Assembly (NCBI GenBank): GCA_963930775.1
Contig: OZ005690.1
Span: forward strand, 9,098,225 to 9,162,224
Direction: 5' to 3'
DNA: 64,000 nt
Source of the DNA: Cliona cf. orientalis
Taxonomy: Eukaryota; Porifera; Demospongiae; Clionaida; Clionaidae
Shown here: piece after piece, positions 35,454-46,175 of the stretch
Layout: each line of letters starts with the position of its first letter
Numbering within the stretch: position 1 is the first letter of the stretch
The notes under the pieces: model-generated
The model's input: only the letters and a program-made list of their open reading frames with translations
Told to the model about the DNA's origin: nothing
The model's database searches: none
Translations under genes and position numbers: made by a program

Positions 35454-36116
35454 TTATGCAGGACATCTGGTAATTGCCAGTATACAAGATGGAGAAGTAA
35501 AGGAAATATGTAGTCCTTGTAAATGCCCAATTGTTCCATTAGACATGACATCTAGAAGACTGCATTGGCATCTGATAGAATTAGTACCATGACGCACCAA
35601 TGTAGAAACTTCAAGATACTCAGTATCTGTACTAAATTCACATCTGACATCGAATGTATTAAATTCCTGCATGTAATTGAATGAACTTAAAGGTATAATT
35701 GAGATAAGATTTGACTTACCTTCATATGTAAAACTAACCCCTCTGTTGTGCAATTTGGCAGAATAAATACTAGCCAGCTGGAAAGCTTGCAACTGGTATT
35801 TTTCTTGCTTGCAGTTCTGGAAGTAGTTTGATTCTGAATCACTTTTAGCAGTCAATTTACTCCAACCAACTGAAACTAAAGTACTGCCTACAATTATCAC
35901 TACTAGAAGGAGCAGACTAAGTACTACGATCACTGTTATCACCCTTTTCTGATTTCGCTGAATACGTTTGAGAGTTTTTCCACTTTTATTGTTTTGCTGG
36001 AGTGGCTGATAATCAGGTATTCCTACTGACTTCTTCTCTATTGGCATGTACCTGACGCCACCAGTGTTGTCTTTAAGTTGATCAACATTGTCGTAATCTG
36101 AAAGGTAGTCGTCCAT
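35454..36116 (-). CDS. Type II receptor-like E2, frameshifted and open through intron
   Basis: Tail and membrane segment match E1 and E3 (MDDYLSDYDNVD, VRYMPIEKK, VVLSLLLLVVIIVGSTLV). After NCKQE, one extra base relative to E3 shifts the frame, so the second and third family Cys are replaced by unrelated residues. In the shifted frame the normal intron (donor GAAG|GTAAGT, acceptor ATGCAG) contains no stop and runs in frame into exon 2 (FNTFDVRCEF, RCQCSLL, SCILAITRCP). An unspliced message would encode 220 residues; a spliced one meets a stop (GGA ATT TAA) just after the junction. It is either a young pseudogene or a copy now relying on intron retention. Confidence 0.6.
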   Translation of the reverse strand: MDDYLSDYDNVDQLKDNTGGVRYMPIEKKSVGIPDYQPLQQNNKSGKTLKRIQRNQKRVITVIVVLSLLLLVVIIVGSTLVSVGWSKLTAKSDSESNYFQNCKQEKYQLQAFQLASIYSAKLHNRGVSFTYEGKSNLISIIPLSSFNYMQEFNTFDVRCEFSTDTEYLEVSTLVRHGTNSIRCQCSLLDVMSNGTIGHLQGLHISFTSPSCILAITRCPA

Positions 36117-36780
36117 AGTAGCTAGCAGATTTTAGTATTCCTTATTCAGTTGAATATCCGATATATGAGTGTCAATATTTAGTGTGGGCCCACTATAAAC
36201 TTGTTTCTTTGACCTTATTTGTATGTACCAATGTAAAATTAATGATTATTACTATCGTAATGCAGCTTATAGTAGCTACTTTCAAAACAGATTTATCGGT
36301 AGCTACTGTTTTTTCTGGGCTACACTTGTAGGTGTCAAGGTATGGTATCATACATCAGTACGTAGTTACACTAGCTGGAGATGCATACAGTGCCAGAGTA
36401 TTCACTCATTATCTCAGTTTAGTGTTGTACGCTGTTGAATGTTGGTATTTACTTGAGGGATCAATATTATTTTTTGTGGTTTTTTGCCAATTTTTGCTCA
36501 AAATCAGATTTCCTAGATAAAGGTTTCATAGCCTTAGCTTTTATCACTCTCAATGTTTACTTTTGCAAACATGGCTATCACTATAGTCACGTGCATGAAT
36601 CTTAAGATACCCAATATCTCAATGATCATTTCACTGTACTTATCGGATAATTGTTTCACTATTATACTATCAGTCATTTTTAATCCTCACGGGTATCATG
36701 CATGCACACCAAATTACATGTAGCCATCTGTACGGAATTTGTTGACATTAAGACTGTCCTCCATAATAATTATGATATGT

Positions 36781-36876
36781 AGGTCCTTAAGTGCCCAGCA
36801 CATGACGTTCATTCCGCTATGACCACACTGGTACCACCCAACTGACCTGTGCTGCTCATGAGTGGAGGGACATACT
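36781..36876 (+). pseudogene. Partial duplicate of DARS2 exon 3
   Basis: From the acceptor (ATATGTAG) onward the sequence matches the real exon 3 at 39101 (GTCCTTAAGTGCCCAG...), with two bases missing (CCGCTATGACC against CCGCTATATGACC). It stops matching after GAGTGGAG and runs directly into the start of a D-type gene (AGATGTAGATATGCGACAT, the minus-strand MSHIYIY start). The exon's 3' part and donor are missing. It is a by-product of tandem duplication of the E unit. Confidence 0.85.
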
Positions 36877-37334
36877 CATAGATGTAGATATGCGACATTA
36901 TTAAGTTTGACTAACAGTATCTATTAGCTATTATTGCTTCTTTCAATTAGCTATTTACTGTCACATATGTGTATACCCTACTATTGTGTACATGTCGACA
37001 GTTTAGCATACAGTGATCGAATGGCTCTATCTGAACTGGCCAGCTGTAGTGTACAAAAGAGTATGATGTGACATATGTAAACTGAAGATTTGAGACAAAG
37101 GATAACAACAAACTAACTGATTATAGCTACCGTACGTATTTATGTGATTCGTGTATACTTCTCTGTAGTTTACTATCTGCACATTCAGCTTAACTTAATG
37201 TTTCCTTATGAGTGTACGTGTGCATGCTATCTACATCCCGTTTCTGGTGAAATTGATTCAGAACTGCAATCCCACAAGATCTCTAACACATAAATTAAAA
37301 TTTATAACGATTGTGCATATTGCTAATAATTATT

Positions 37335-37483
37335 ATAGTGTCCCAGGCAAGCACCCATACATGTACTGCATTTCAAGGGGTCAAGGTAGTAGCTTCTATA
37401 CAAGTGTATGCAATTAATATCCCATGCCGGCCAAATCATGAGTTATGTATGTATGTTTTAAGTGCCCTACCTGGGACACTATA
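37335..37483. mobile_element. MITE, TAGTGTCCC family, complete copy
   Basis: Starts TAGTGTCCCAGGCAAGCACC and ends CTACCTGGGACACTATA. Located in the E3 repeat unit at the same relative place as the 35028 copy. Confidence 0.75.
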
Positions 37484-37782
37484 CATAAACACGTGCTATT
37501 TTTGCTATGATCTTATTCGCATGCTAGTGATTGCTTAAAGTTAGTAGCTAAGTCAGTTAACTTTCCCCTTATGTTGCTCCTTTTTTCAAAAGTTGGCAAA
37601 TTCACCAACTATGCTACATACTAATTGCAATAATAATTATACACAACTCTTGTCTTATTATACACGATATAAGCTATAGTATGATGACATTAATCTGATC
37701 TACATGAATAATGTTATGTATAGCTATTACACTGCTGCACATAGCTAATTCCGTTCTTTTGTAGGCAAGCTATATTTCTAAT

Positions 37783-38438
37783 CTATGCAGGACATCTGGT
37801 AAGTGCCAGTGTACAAGATGGAGGAGTGAGGGAAGTATGTAGTCCTTGTAAATGCACAATTCTTCCATCAGGCGTGACATGTAGAAAAATGCATTGGCAT
37901 CTGATAGAATTATTGATACCATTACGCACCAATGTAGAAACCTTAAGATAATCAATATCTGTACGAAATTCACATCTGATATCGAATGTATTAAATTCCT
38001 GCATGTAATTCTATGAATTTAAAGCAATCATTGAGATAAAATTTGACTTACCTTCATATATAAAACTAATCCCTCTGTTGTGCAATTTGGCAGAATGAAA
38101 TTCCAGTTGGAAAGCTTGCAACTGGTAGTTTCTTGCTTGCAGTTCTGAAAGTTGATTGATTCACTTTTAGCATTCAGTTTAGTCCAACCAACTGAAAGTA
38201 GAGTACTGCCTATAATTATCTCTAATAGAAGGAGCAGACCAAGAAGTACTATCACTGTTATCATCCATTTCTGGTTTCGCTGAATATGTTTGAGAGTTTT
38301 TCCACTTTTACTGTTTTGCTGGAGTGGCTGATAATCAGGTATTCCTACTGACCTCTTCTCTATTGGCATATACCTGACGCCACTGGTGTTGTCTTTAAGT
38401 TGATCAGCATTGTCGTAATCTGAAAGGTAGTCGTCCAT
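37783..38438 (-). CDS. Type II receptor-like protein E3 (ITIM-like tail)
   Basis: Exons 38052-38438 (129 codons, donor AAG|GTAAGT) and 37783-37998 (acceptor ATGCAG, 71 codons plus stop), 200 residues, phase 0. Tail: YLSDYDNAD, VRYMPIEKR (ITIM consensus), DYQPL. Membrane segment VIVLLGLLLLLEIIIGSTLL. Head: NCKQETTSC, LPNCTTEG, FNTFDIRCEF, RCQCIFL, SCTLALTRCP, with all eight Cys. A Glu in the membrane segment (LLLEIII), where E1 and E2 have Val, is notable, because charged residues there often pair with partner subunits. The upstream flank holds the true DARS2 exon 3. Confidence 0.8.
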
Positions 38439-39100
38439 AATAACAGATATTAGTATTCCTTATTCAATTGAGTGTCCGATTTATGAGTATCAGTATTTAG
38501 TGTGGGCCCACTATAAACTTGTTTCTTTGACCTTATTTGTATGTACAGTATAAAATTAATGATTATTACTATCATAATGCAGCTTATAGTAGCTACTTTC
38601 AAAACAGATTTATCGGTAGCTACTGTTTTTTCTGGGCTACACTTGTACATGTCACAGTATGGTATAATACATCAGTACATCAGTACGTAGTTACACTAGC
38701 TGGAGATGCATGCAGTGCCAGAGTATTCACTCATTATCTCAGTTTAGTGTTGTACACTGTTGAATATGCTAGGTATGTACTTGAGGGTCAATACTTTGTG
38801 GTTTTTTGCCAACTTCTGCTCAAAATCAGATTTCTCAGATAAATGTTTCATAGCCTTATAGCTTGATTCAGTTTCAATCTTTACTGTGATTATTTGCAAA
38901 CATGGCTATCACTTTTCATGTGCACGAATCTCAATATCTCAATGATCATTTCATTGCACTTATCAGATAATTGTTTCACTATCAGTCACAGATTTTTAAT
39001 CCTCAAGGGGTATCATGCATCCACACCAAATTAGTACATGTAGCAGTATACGGAATTTGTCAATATTAAGACTCTCCTCCATAATAAATATATTATGTAG

Positions 39101-42100
39101 GTCCTTAAGTGCCCAGTACATGACGTTCATTCCGCTATATGACCACACTGGTACCACCCAACTGACCTGTGCTGCTCATGAGTGGAGAGATGTACTCTCT
39201 TCCATGAAAACTGAAACTGTAATCAAGGCAACAGGAATGGTACAAGAAAGACCAGAAAACGATCAAAATAGAGTAAGTGAACAATATTAACAGTTTATTA
39301 CTATGGTTGAGCGGTTATTTTCAGGAAATGCTTACTGGTGCAATTGAGATCAAAATCGAGAAAATGGAGATTCTAAATGATATTCCAGATGACTTGCCAT
39401 TCCTACCATCTTCAAAGAAGTTAAATGCAAGTCTCATTATTGCTGATAACTATTCAGAAACTCTCTGACTCTCTCTGTCTCTCTCTCCTCTGTCTGTGAC
39501 CATCTTCCTCCATCTCTCTAACTCTTTCCCCCTCTCTCCATCTTTGTCCATGACATCTCTTCTCTTTTTTCTTATAGATCACTGAAGAACTTTCTCTTCG
39601 TGAAAAACAGCTAGATCTTAGAAGCCCTAAGATGCAACATAATCTAAGATTGCGATCACAAGTTGCAATGGCAATGAGAGAATTCCTCGTTCACAAACAT
39701 GGTATTGTCTTTATCTTATTGAGTGCGTTACCATGATTAGACCCCCTGCATTTCTCATGCATAGAATTTGTTGAAGTTGAAACACCAACTTTATTTCGAA
39801 GAACATCTGAAGTGAGTGTCATTAGGCTGTCGCTATGATGCCTATTGTACTGAAGTATTTCTTGGATAGGGTGCAAGAGAATTCATAGTTCCCTCAAGAA
39901 AGCCAGGAAAATTCTACTCACTTGTTCAGAGTCCTCAACAGGTATACTTACATTCTTATAGGAAAATAATTACGTGTTTCTTTTGTAGTTCAAGCAGTTA
40001 CTAATGGTTGGTGGAATTGACCGCTACTTCCAATTTTCCCGTTGTTACCGAGATGAAGATTTGAGAGCAGACAGACAACCAGAGTTCACTCAAGTAAAAA
40101 TAATACATTCTGAAAATTATACCACACTTGAATGATGAGTATAGTATTATGTAGTCGTACATACACAGCAATAGAATCTGAGAATAAAAAGAAGTTAGCT
40201 ATATAGCTATACTTTCAGGAGATGGAAACTCATTGTACAACTTTAACTTCTGAGCATAGATTTCTATAGTGGTTGGCCATCTTCATCGCAGTAGAGCCAC
40301 ACTTTTTCATGTAGCTGAGATAGATATTGCCACAGTATTCATCGCAGTAAATTGCCATCAAGTCCTTCAATGTAGTTGCAGTGCTGAACCGAAGCTGGCA
40401 GACTACTGGGTACTTTCGTGTGTACCAATGGTGATATTCCTTTTCAGTACAATCACTGAAGTAATAGTTAAAAGTTCTTGGTACTCTTCTTGTTATTAAA
40501 TCAGCTGCGAGGTTGACACTCCGTAGATCAGGGTGAAAATTGGTGTACACTAGGTTATGAGCAGAATTACTTAAACTACTGGAGCTCTTACTGGTATCAG
40601 TTAGTTGACCACTAACAGATGCACAAGTTGTGTACTTGCAAAAATAAGTAAATATTAGTAAGCAGCGAACTAAATAATGACTAGAGGTGAGTTGACTCAT
40701 TTCAGAATTATTTCTGTAAGAACCTGACAGCTATAGTATTATGTGTAGCTAGCTATACTTTTATTCACAATCCTATTGTCACATTGTCAACCACATCTTA
40801 TTGCACCTAGTTCCATTGTTTAAAGTAGGTGCTATTCAATGGATAAGTCCTCCGAGTCACTCAATGGTCTATTGAGCTAGCATGTAGCAACACGTTTTCA
40901 TCCTATCAGAATCTCATTCATAATACAATGATAAGTAGAAACTTACTGTGATAGCCATGTCCATAATATCGTGAAATGGAATTGACTCTGATTCCTTTGC
41001 ATAGCTCCATAACATTATAATACTTTGCAAGCTAATCTATGTTTCCCGTTGCTTTAAGAAGCTCAATTCAGAGTAATCACCCCGTGGATATCATTTATAA
41101 GGGATAATGTGTTAGATGAACTATCACTTTAGGTTGATCTTGAGATGTCGTTCGTCAAACCAGAAGGCATAATGAGTCTCATAGAAGACTTGCTGTCGAC
41201 AACTCTCGCTCAAACTGTACCTCATTTGAAGTTCACTGCTCCACCGTTCCCAAGGATGGAATACAAAACAGCAATTGAAACGGTATATACAATGTATATG
41301 ATAGCTTCATGCGTACTGTAAATAAATTAACGCTGTGTACATAAGATTGACACTCTACCCATGCATAGCAGCTAGGATATACATACACCCTTCTTCATGG
41401 ATCATGAGACCATAATATCATGCATGCATTGAGCATACAAATAAATTATTGTCAAATTTTGTGACACGATTTCGGGTATGATTCATGCCAAGTCACTTTT
41501 CATGTCCCTGATTGGCAAGAATGTACAGGTACCTATAGCGATTAAATTAATACTAATTCAGCAATTTCCAAGCTGCAAGGTAGAACAATCTTGTATAGCT
41601 GTAACGGAGAGAGAGCAGCAACTATTCAATAATATGCTGTTTGATGTTTCTCAATACATTCTGGACAATCAGAGAACTTCGAAGACGTAACTTGGTATGA
41701 ATCTCATTTTCATGGTGGGCCTAAACGCTCTCACCAAAAGTATGCATGCACACATAACACATATACACATGCACTCACACACATATCATTGATTATTGCT
41801 CACATGAATGGCACAATTAATGTTTACCATAGTACAACAGTGATAAGCCTGACACTCGTGAGGATCCATCTGACAACATGAAGTTGAATTTCCTTTGGGT
41901 TGTTGATTTTCCATTGTTCACCTTGAACAAAGATACTGGACAGTGTATGCAACTTTGAAATAGTATTTCGTCAATGATAATGATAGTTTTTGCTCACTAG
42001 TGGAATCATCTCATCATCCCTTCACTGCTCCTGTGCTGGAAGATGAACATCTACTGTATACGGGCAACAGCATGGATTTAGAAAAGGCACTTTCTCATAT

Positions 42101-42648
42101 TTTTGATAGCTATTCCATAACAAATTTAGCATCTGTTTTGTCACACAGGTCAGAGGTCAACATTATGACCTTGTGGTGAACGGAGTAGAGTTAGGTGGTG
42201 GTTCTATACGTATACATAAAGCTGACCAACAAGAACATGTGCTTAAGAATATTCTCAAGGTGACAATGATATTATGTTGATTGTATTGTATTAATAATTT
42301 TATTCTTGGGTTTTTATGGTATTTACGATGCTTGTTACAGGTTCCTACAGATGAATTTACTCATCTTCTCAAAGGACTGAAGTCAGGATGTCCACCTCAT
42401 GGAGGGATAGCATTAGGTATACCATCAGATGTTACAGAATTACGAAAACTATAATGATTGATTGCATACTCCCATATATAGGGTTTGATCGGCTGATGGC
42501 ACTCCTCTGTCAGTCAAGTAGCTTGAGAGATGTAATTGCATTTCCCAAATCATTTCACGGACGTGATTTGCTGACTGGAGCTCCCTCGGACATTGATGCC
42601 AAGGAACTGGCCAAGTATCACATTGCTAGTCTGTCAAAAAAATTCTAA
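39101..42648 (+). CDS. DARS2: Mitochondrial aspartyl-tRNA synthetase, exons 3-14
   Basis: Exons: 39101-39272, 39325-39426, 39578-39701, 39765-39811, 39870-39941, 39989-40093, 41133-41282, 41833-41944, 42001-42086, 42149-42259, 42341-42416 and 42482-42648. With exons 1-2 they give 1536 bases, 511 codons plus stop, and every junction keeps phase. Landmarks: [37 protein letters not shown]; class II motif 2 ([17 protein letters not shown]); [37 protein letters not shown] then [10 protein letters not shown]; motif 3 ([13 protein letters not shown]); [11 protein letters not shown]. It charges mitochondrial tRNA-Asp. It is about 130 residues shorter than human DARS2, because DKPDTR is followed after only about ten residues by [10 protein letters not shown], so the GAD insertion domain is missing. 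Introns 4 and 11 use GC donors. Confidence 0.93.
40230..40700 (-). CDS. Small secreted Cys-rich protein nested in DARS2 intron 8
   Basis: 156 residues, one exon, antisense inside the largest of the downstream DARS2 introns (40094-41132). The N-terminus has a plausible signal segment ([20 protein letters not shown]). The mature part has six Cys in the second half ([36 protein letters not shown]), suggesting three disulfides, and a basic, Tyr-rich composition. No membrane segment follows. I do not recognise the family. A DARS2 intron far longer than its neighbours and a clean frame support a real nested gene. Confidence 0.6.
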   Translation of the reverse strand: MSQLTSSHYLVRCLLIFTYFCKYTTCASVSGQLTDTSKSSSSLSNSAHNLVYTNFHPDLRSVNLAADLITRRVPRTFNYYFSDCTEKEYHHWYTRKYPVVCQLRFSTATTLKDLMAIYCDEYCGNIYLSYMKKCGSTAMKMANHYRNLCSEVKVVQ

Positions 42649-42659
42649 GGTGCTTTTAT

Positions 42660-43735
42660 ACAAACATATGGAAAGTATGTCCCGGGTAAGTACCCATGTG
42701 GGCTAAGATCACGATGCATGTTTAAGGGGGTCTCCCTGTCAGAGAATTTTCAGACGTTTTTTTCTCCAATACCATAGAGGATATGCATGGGGAAAAATGT
42801 CATATCGAAGTACTTGGAAAAATAGACATTTTGGTGCAAGTTTCACGTCCGTAGGGGGTGTAGAAGCCGAGATACTGATGTCCTAGAACACCAAAAAATC
42901 ATCAAAAAAATCGTAAAAAGTTCATTTCTTGAGTTTTCATTTATGGGGGGTACAGAAAAAAATCTGAAAATAAAAATTTACCCCACTTGTTTTGAAAATA
43001 TGTTCTTTAGAAAGAACCCATTGAGAGGATTACAATGGTATATTTTTCCCCATGCATATCCTCTATGGTATTGGAGAAAAAAAACGTCTCATATCAGGAA
43101 GTTTCTGTACAATTTGGGACATCTTAGTAGCTAGCGTTAGCTGGTGTTAAATATCAGCACACTTTGAGGGCGCTAGGTGTTGATGAAGTCTCTTGAGCTA
43201 GCTGACACTGCGGTCTATACAAAGCTATGGAGTATTATGCCCAAAACTTCTTGGCAAATTGGCGAGTAGACTACTCTACAGTTATGTCTGAAAGTTGTTC
43301 AGACTTAATGTACACTCCTAATAGAACAGCGCTCTGGGGTGCAAAATCGCTGTATGTACACGCGTTCTAATATAAATGGCATAGAATGACCACGCCTCCT
43401 CATTCCCCTATACTTGGTAATACAAATCTGGCGCCGTGCATTATGCAAAATGGCACGTAAGGCAGGGAAGATATCCAGCTTTATTTAGTATCTACTTTGA
43501 GCAGACAAGCTCACCAAGACTGCTCTGGGGTGCAAAAAGCCCTCAAGTTGTTTTGAAAGAAGATATTGAACTAAATAGATCTTTCCAATACATTTTTCCT
43601 ATACCTACATTCAGTGTGAAAGGGTGCTACCTTGTACGACAAACAAAAAAATGTCCCCCAACTTCTTCATATGTGAAAATTCTCTGACAGGGAGACCGCC
43701 TGCACCTATGGGCGCTTATCTGGGACACTACATGC
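42660..43735. mobile_element. TAGTGTCCC MITE split by a second transposon
   Basis: Outer parts match the MITE family (CTTTTATACAAACATATGGAAAG, CCCGGGTAAGTACCCATG, GCATGTTTAAGG at left; CCTATGGGCGCTTATCTGGGACACTAC at right). The middle, 42729-43697, is a different element with inverted ends GGTCTCCCTGTCAGAGAA / TTCTCTGACAGGGAGACC and further internal inverted blocks (CCAATACCATAGAGGATATG at about 42769, inverted near 43055). It has no convincing gene. It sits between the convergent 3' ends of DARS2 and the RASSF gene. Confidence 0.75.
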
Positions 43736-43846
43736 AGTATGCAACATTAATGTTAGCCAAACATTTTGACATTATATTGATATCCATACATTGTGTGGTA
43801 ACTAATAGATGTGGACTATAGTGAAATTTTGATGGTTGCATGGTGT

Positions 43847-46175
43847 CTAAATTTCAAGCTTCTTCAAGTATCCAGATATCTCTTGTTCAGTGTTTTCTAC
43901 GGCAGTAGAAAGTTCACGAATCTGTGAAATACATGTGTATTATTTGAAAGCCATCAACAGGAAAGGTACTATAGATAGTGTCACAAACCTTTGCTGATTG
44001 TAGTTGGTTAAGTTTCGTTCTGACTTTCAATTCGCTCTGTAATTTTGTGACTTCATTTTGAGCCTCTGTCAACTCTGGAGGTCCACTAGTTTCGATTACT
44101 CGATTCAGTTTGTGTTGCTCATTCAATATCTAATGACATAAGGATTCATAAGAATAATAATTTTTATTCAATATAGGGGCCAAATGGATTGGGGGATAAA
44201 TAAATTAAGGGAGGAAGAAGGAGGGGGGAAGGAGAGGGAGAGAAGGGTAGAGAGATGAGGATTGATGACTTACTCTGGCTTCTAGTGTCGAAATAGTTTG
44301 TTGTAACGTTTCAATGTCTGTTTTTTGAGATAGGATATTACTCGTTAGTTCATCCTTTCTTCGTACCAGGTCAGCATTCTCTTTGCTTTCTTCTTCATAC
44401 TCCTCCTGCAAAGCCACACACTCATCCTCCAATTCAGGAGGCAGTGTGCTCACATCAATTGGTAGTTTTACCTGTTGTAGAAATGTAGAAATGAGTTACA
44501 CTGCGCATTTTCCTCAATCAATGTATGAACAGTTAAATCCGTCTCTGTAATAGAGAAGACGGTATAGCTAGCTATTGTATATGAAATCTCTCTTAAACTT
44601 GTACTGCAAGATCATTGTTAGAGTTCCCAAAAATACTTGTACACACTGAATTAATTTTCTAATTCAATGTAGGGTCACTACATGGAAAAATTGTTGTATC
44701 ATTGTCGCCACCAGTGACTCTGAATCTGACCATACATGCAGCATGCTGTAGCTCATCATCATCAGATTCTAGATATATACCCACCTCCAATTTCTGCGGC
44801 TTGGCTGGAGTAGTCAACTTCACTATATCTTCTTGCATCTTACTCGAATTTTTTGCAAGCTGCCTAATTTCAGTCACTAGTCTTCTCTTTGACTTTTGGT
44901 CTTTGGTATGGTGTCCCTTTCTGATGGCCACATGCCCTCCGTGGTACCGTGACTTCCTTTTGTGTAGAAAAGATTAATATTAATAGACTAGCTAGAGCTC
45001 TTTTGAAGGGTCGACAACCAGAATGGCCTAACACCAAATTGAATGTGGAAAATTGTCAAACATGGACTAAAAACCAAACATCCTATTCTATACCAAATCA
45101 CCCAAATTTTCAATGAATGCATTTTAAACATGTTTTCAAGATTGGGGGGGGGGGGGGGGGGGGGGCTAATATAACATTCGTGTGTTAGGCCACTCTATTC
45201 GCATGACATTGTGATGTGATGGAGTGAGCATGTGCATACGTACGCACGGTACGTGGGCCGCACTGAAAGAAAATTCAAATTTCTATGGGGAAAATAATGC
45301 AGAGGCTCCTTTTGCTGCTTGTTTGCAAAGAACGAAGGCATAATAATTATTTTTTTTTTAATCTTTTGTGTGAATGATAATAGTATTGTTATCATAATAA
45401 TAATTATTATACTCTATCTCTTACCTTTTATCTGTTGGATGCCGAAAGTACTTTGATCGTTCTACTACTTTCAATCTCACTGGAACTTGTTCGCCTTCGA
45501 TGGGAAACCCCCACTTGTCCAACACCTTTAAGATTTTCTCATCATTTTTCAGTGGGGACACACATCCTCCCCAAACCTCTAAAAGCATGTATCTCCTTGC
45601 AGCATCAGATCTAGATTCTGGCATTGGACCATGCTTTCGTGCTAACACCCTGTATTATCAAAGTATATTATTATTCATAGGCTTAGGAAGATGATTTGGT
45701 AAACGGGTGCTTCAATGCCTGTGTGTACACTAAATCAATAACATAAAAAAACACTTCAGAGCAAAGTGTGACTTCGCGATCGTGTGTGCTCCACTCACAA
45801 ATTTTGTGGATGCATCAGTACCCAGTGTACCCATGCTTCCTATGCCAGTGCTATTCTAATACTCATCATCATGTAGCTAGCTGCACGTGCAGATAAATGT
45901 TTAATACAGCTCATTCCTAGTATACTAGAAGGTATAGCAAGCTACTTTTGTTTGCTAGCTTTACACCATAGACGGTACTAGCTATGGCTATAATTATACT
46001 GGCACACTGGATCTATGTGAAGATGTCATGTTTTTCAAGATCTGCATGCAGCTAGATTTAATACAGCCACTACATTAATGTACCTTTTGATAAACGTTTC
46101 AGCCGTGGTGTTCCACTTAACCCCCTTAACAATCTCGACTCGATCTTCAAAGGCAACGAGTACGTCCTTCTCCAT
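43847..46175 (-). CDS. N-terminal RASSF-type protein (RA domain plus coiled coil)
   Basis: Six exons: 46084-46175, 45425-45649, 44785-44956, 44274-44471, 43989-44129 and 43847-43921. All junctions keep phase, total 903 bases, 300 residues. The first ~105 residues form a Ras-association fold placed at the N-terminus (VLVAFEDRVEIVKGVKWNTT, then YMLLEVWGGCVSPLKNDEK, KVLDKWG, VPVRLKVVE), as in the RASSF7-10 group. Then comes a basic linker and a long coiled coil to the C-terminus (EIRQLAKNSSKMQEDIVKL; DIETLQQTISTLEAR; ELTEAQNEVTKLQSELK; TEQEISGYLKKLEI). No SARAH domain, again as in RASSF7-10. Likely a cytoplasmic scaffold binding Ras-family GTPases. The exact orthologue is not determined. Convergent with DARS2. 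Confidence 0.82.
45143..45166. repeat. Poly-G tract in RASSF intron
   Basis: A run of about 20 G at roughly 45146-45165, on the sense of the + strand. It sits in the intron between RASSF exons 2 and 3. Prone to length error. Confidence 0.8.

Noticed and set aside
41478-41690. Independent 70-codon gene in DARS2 intron 9
   Set aside because: It starts without context. Its C-terminal half looks like a GAD-region remnant or an alternative DARS2 exon rather than a separate gene.
42388-42648. 86-codon frame starting inside DARS2 exon 13
   Set aside because: It reads exon 13 in another frame, crosses the intron and then continues in the true frame of exon 14; it is not a separate gene.
43140-43700. 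Possible transposase frames inside the element 42729-43697
   Set aside because: Only short frames without catalytic motifs; the element is treated as non-autonomous.
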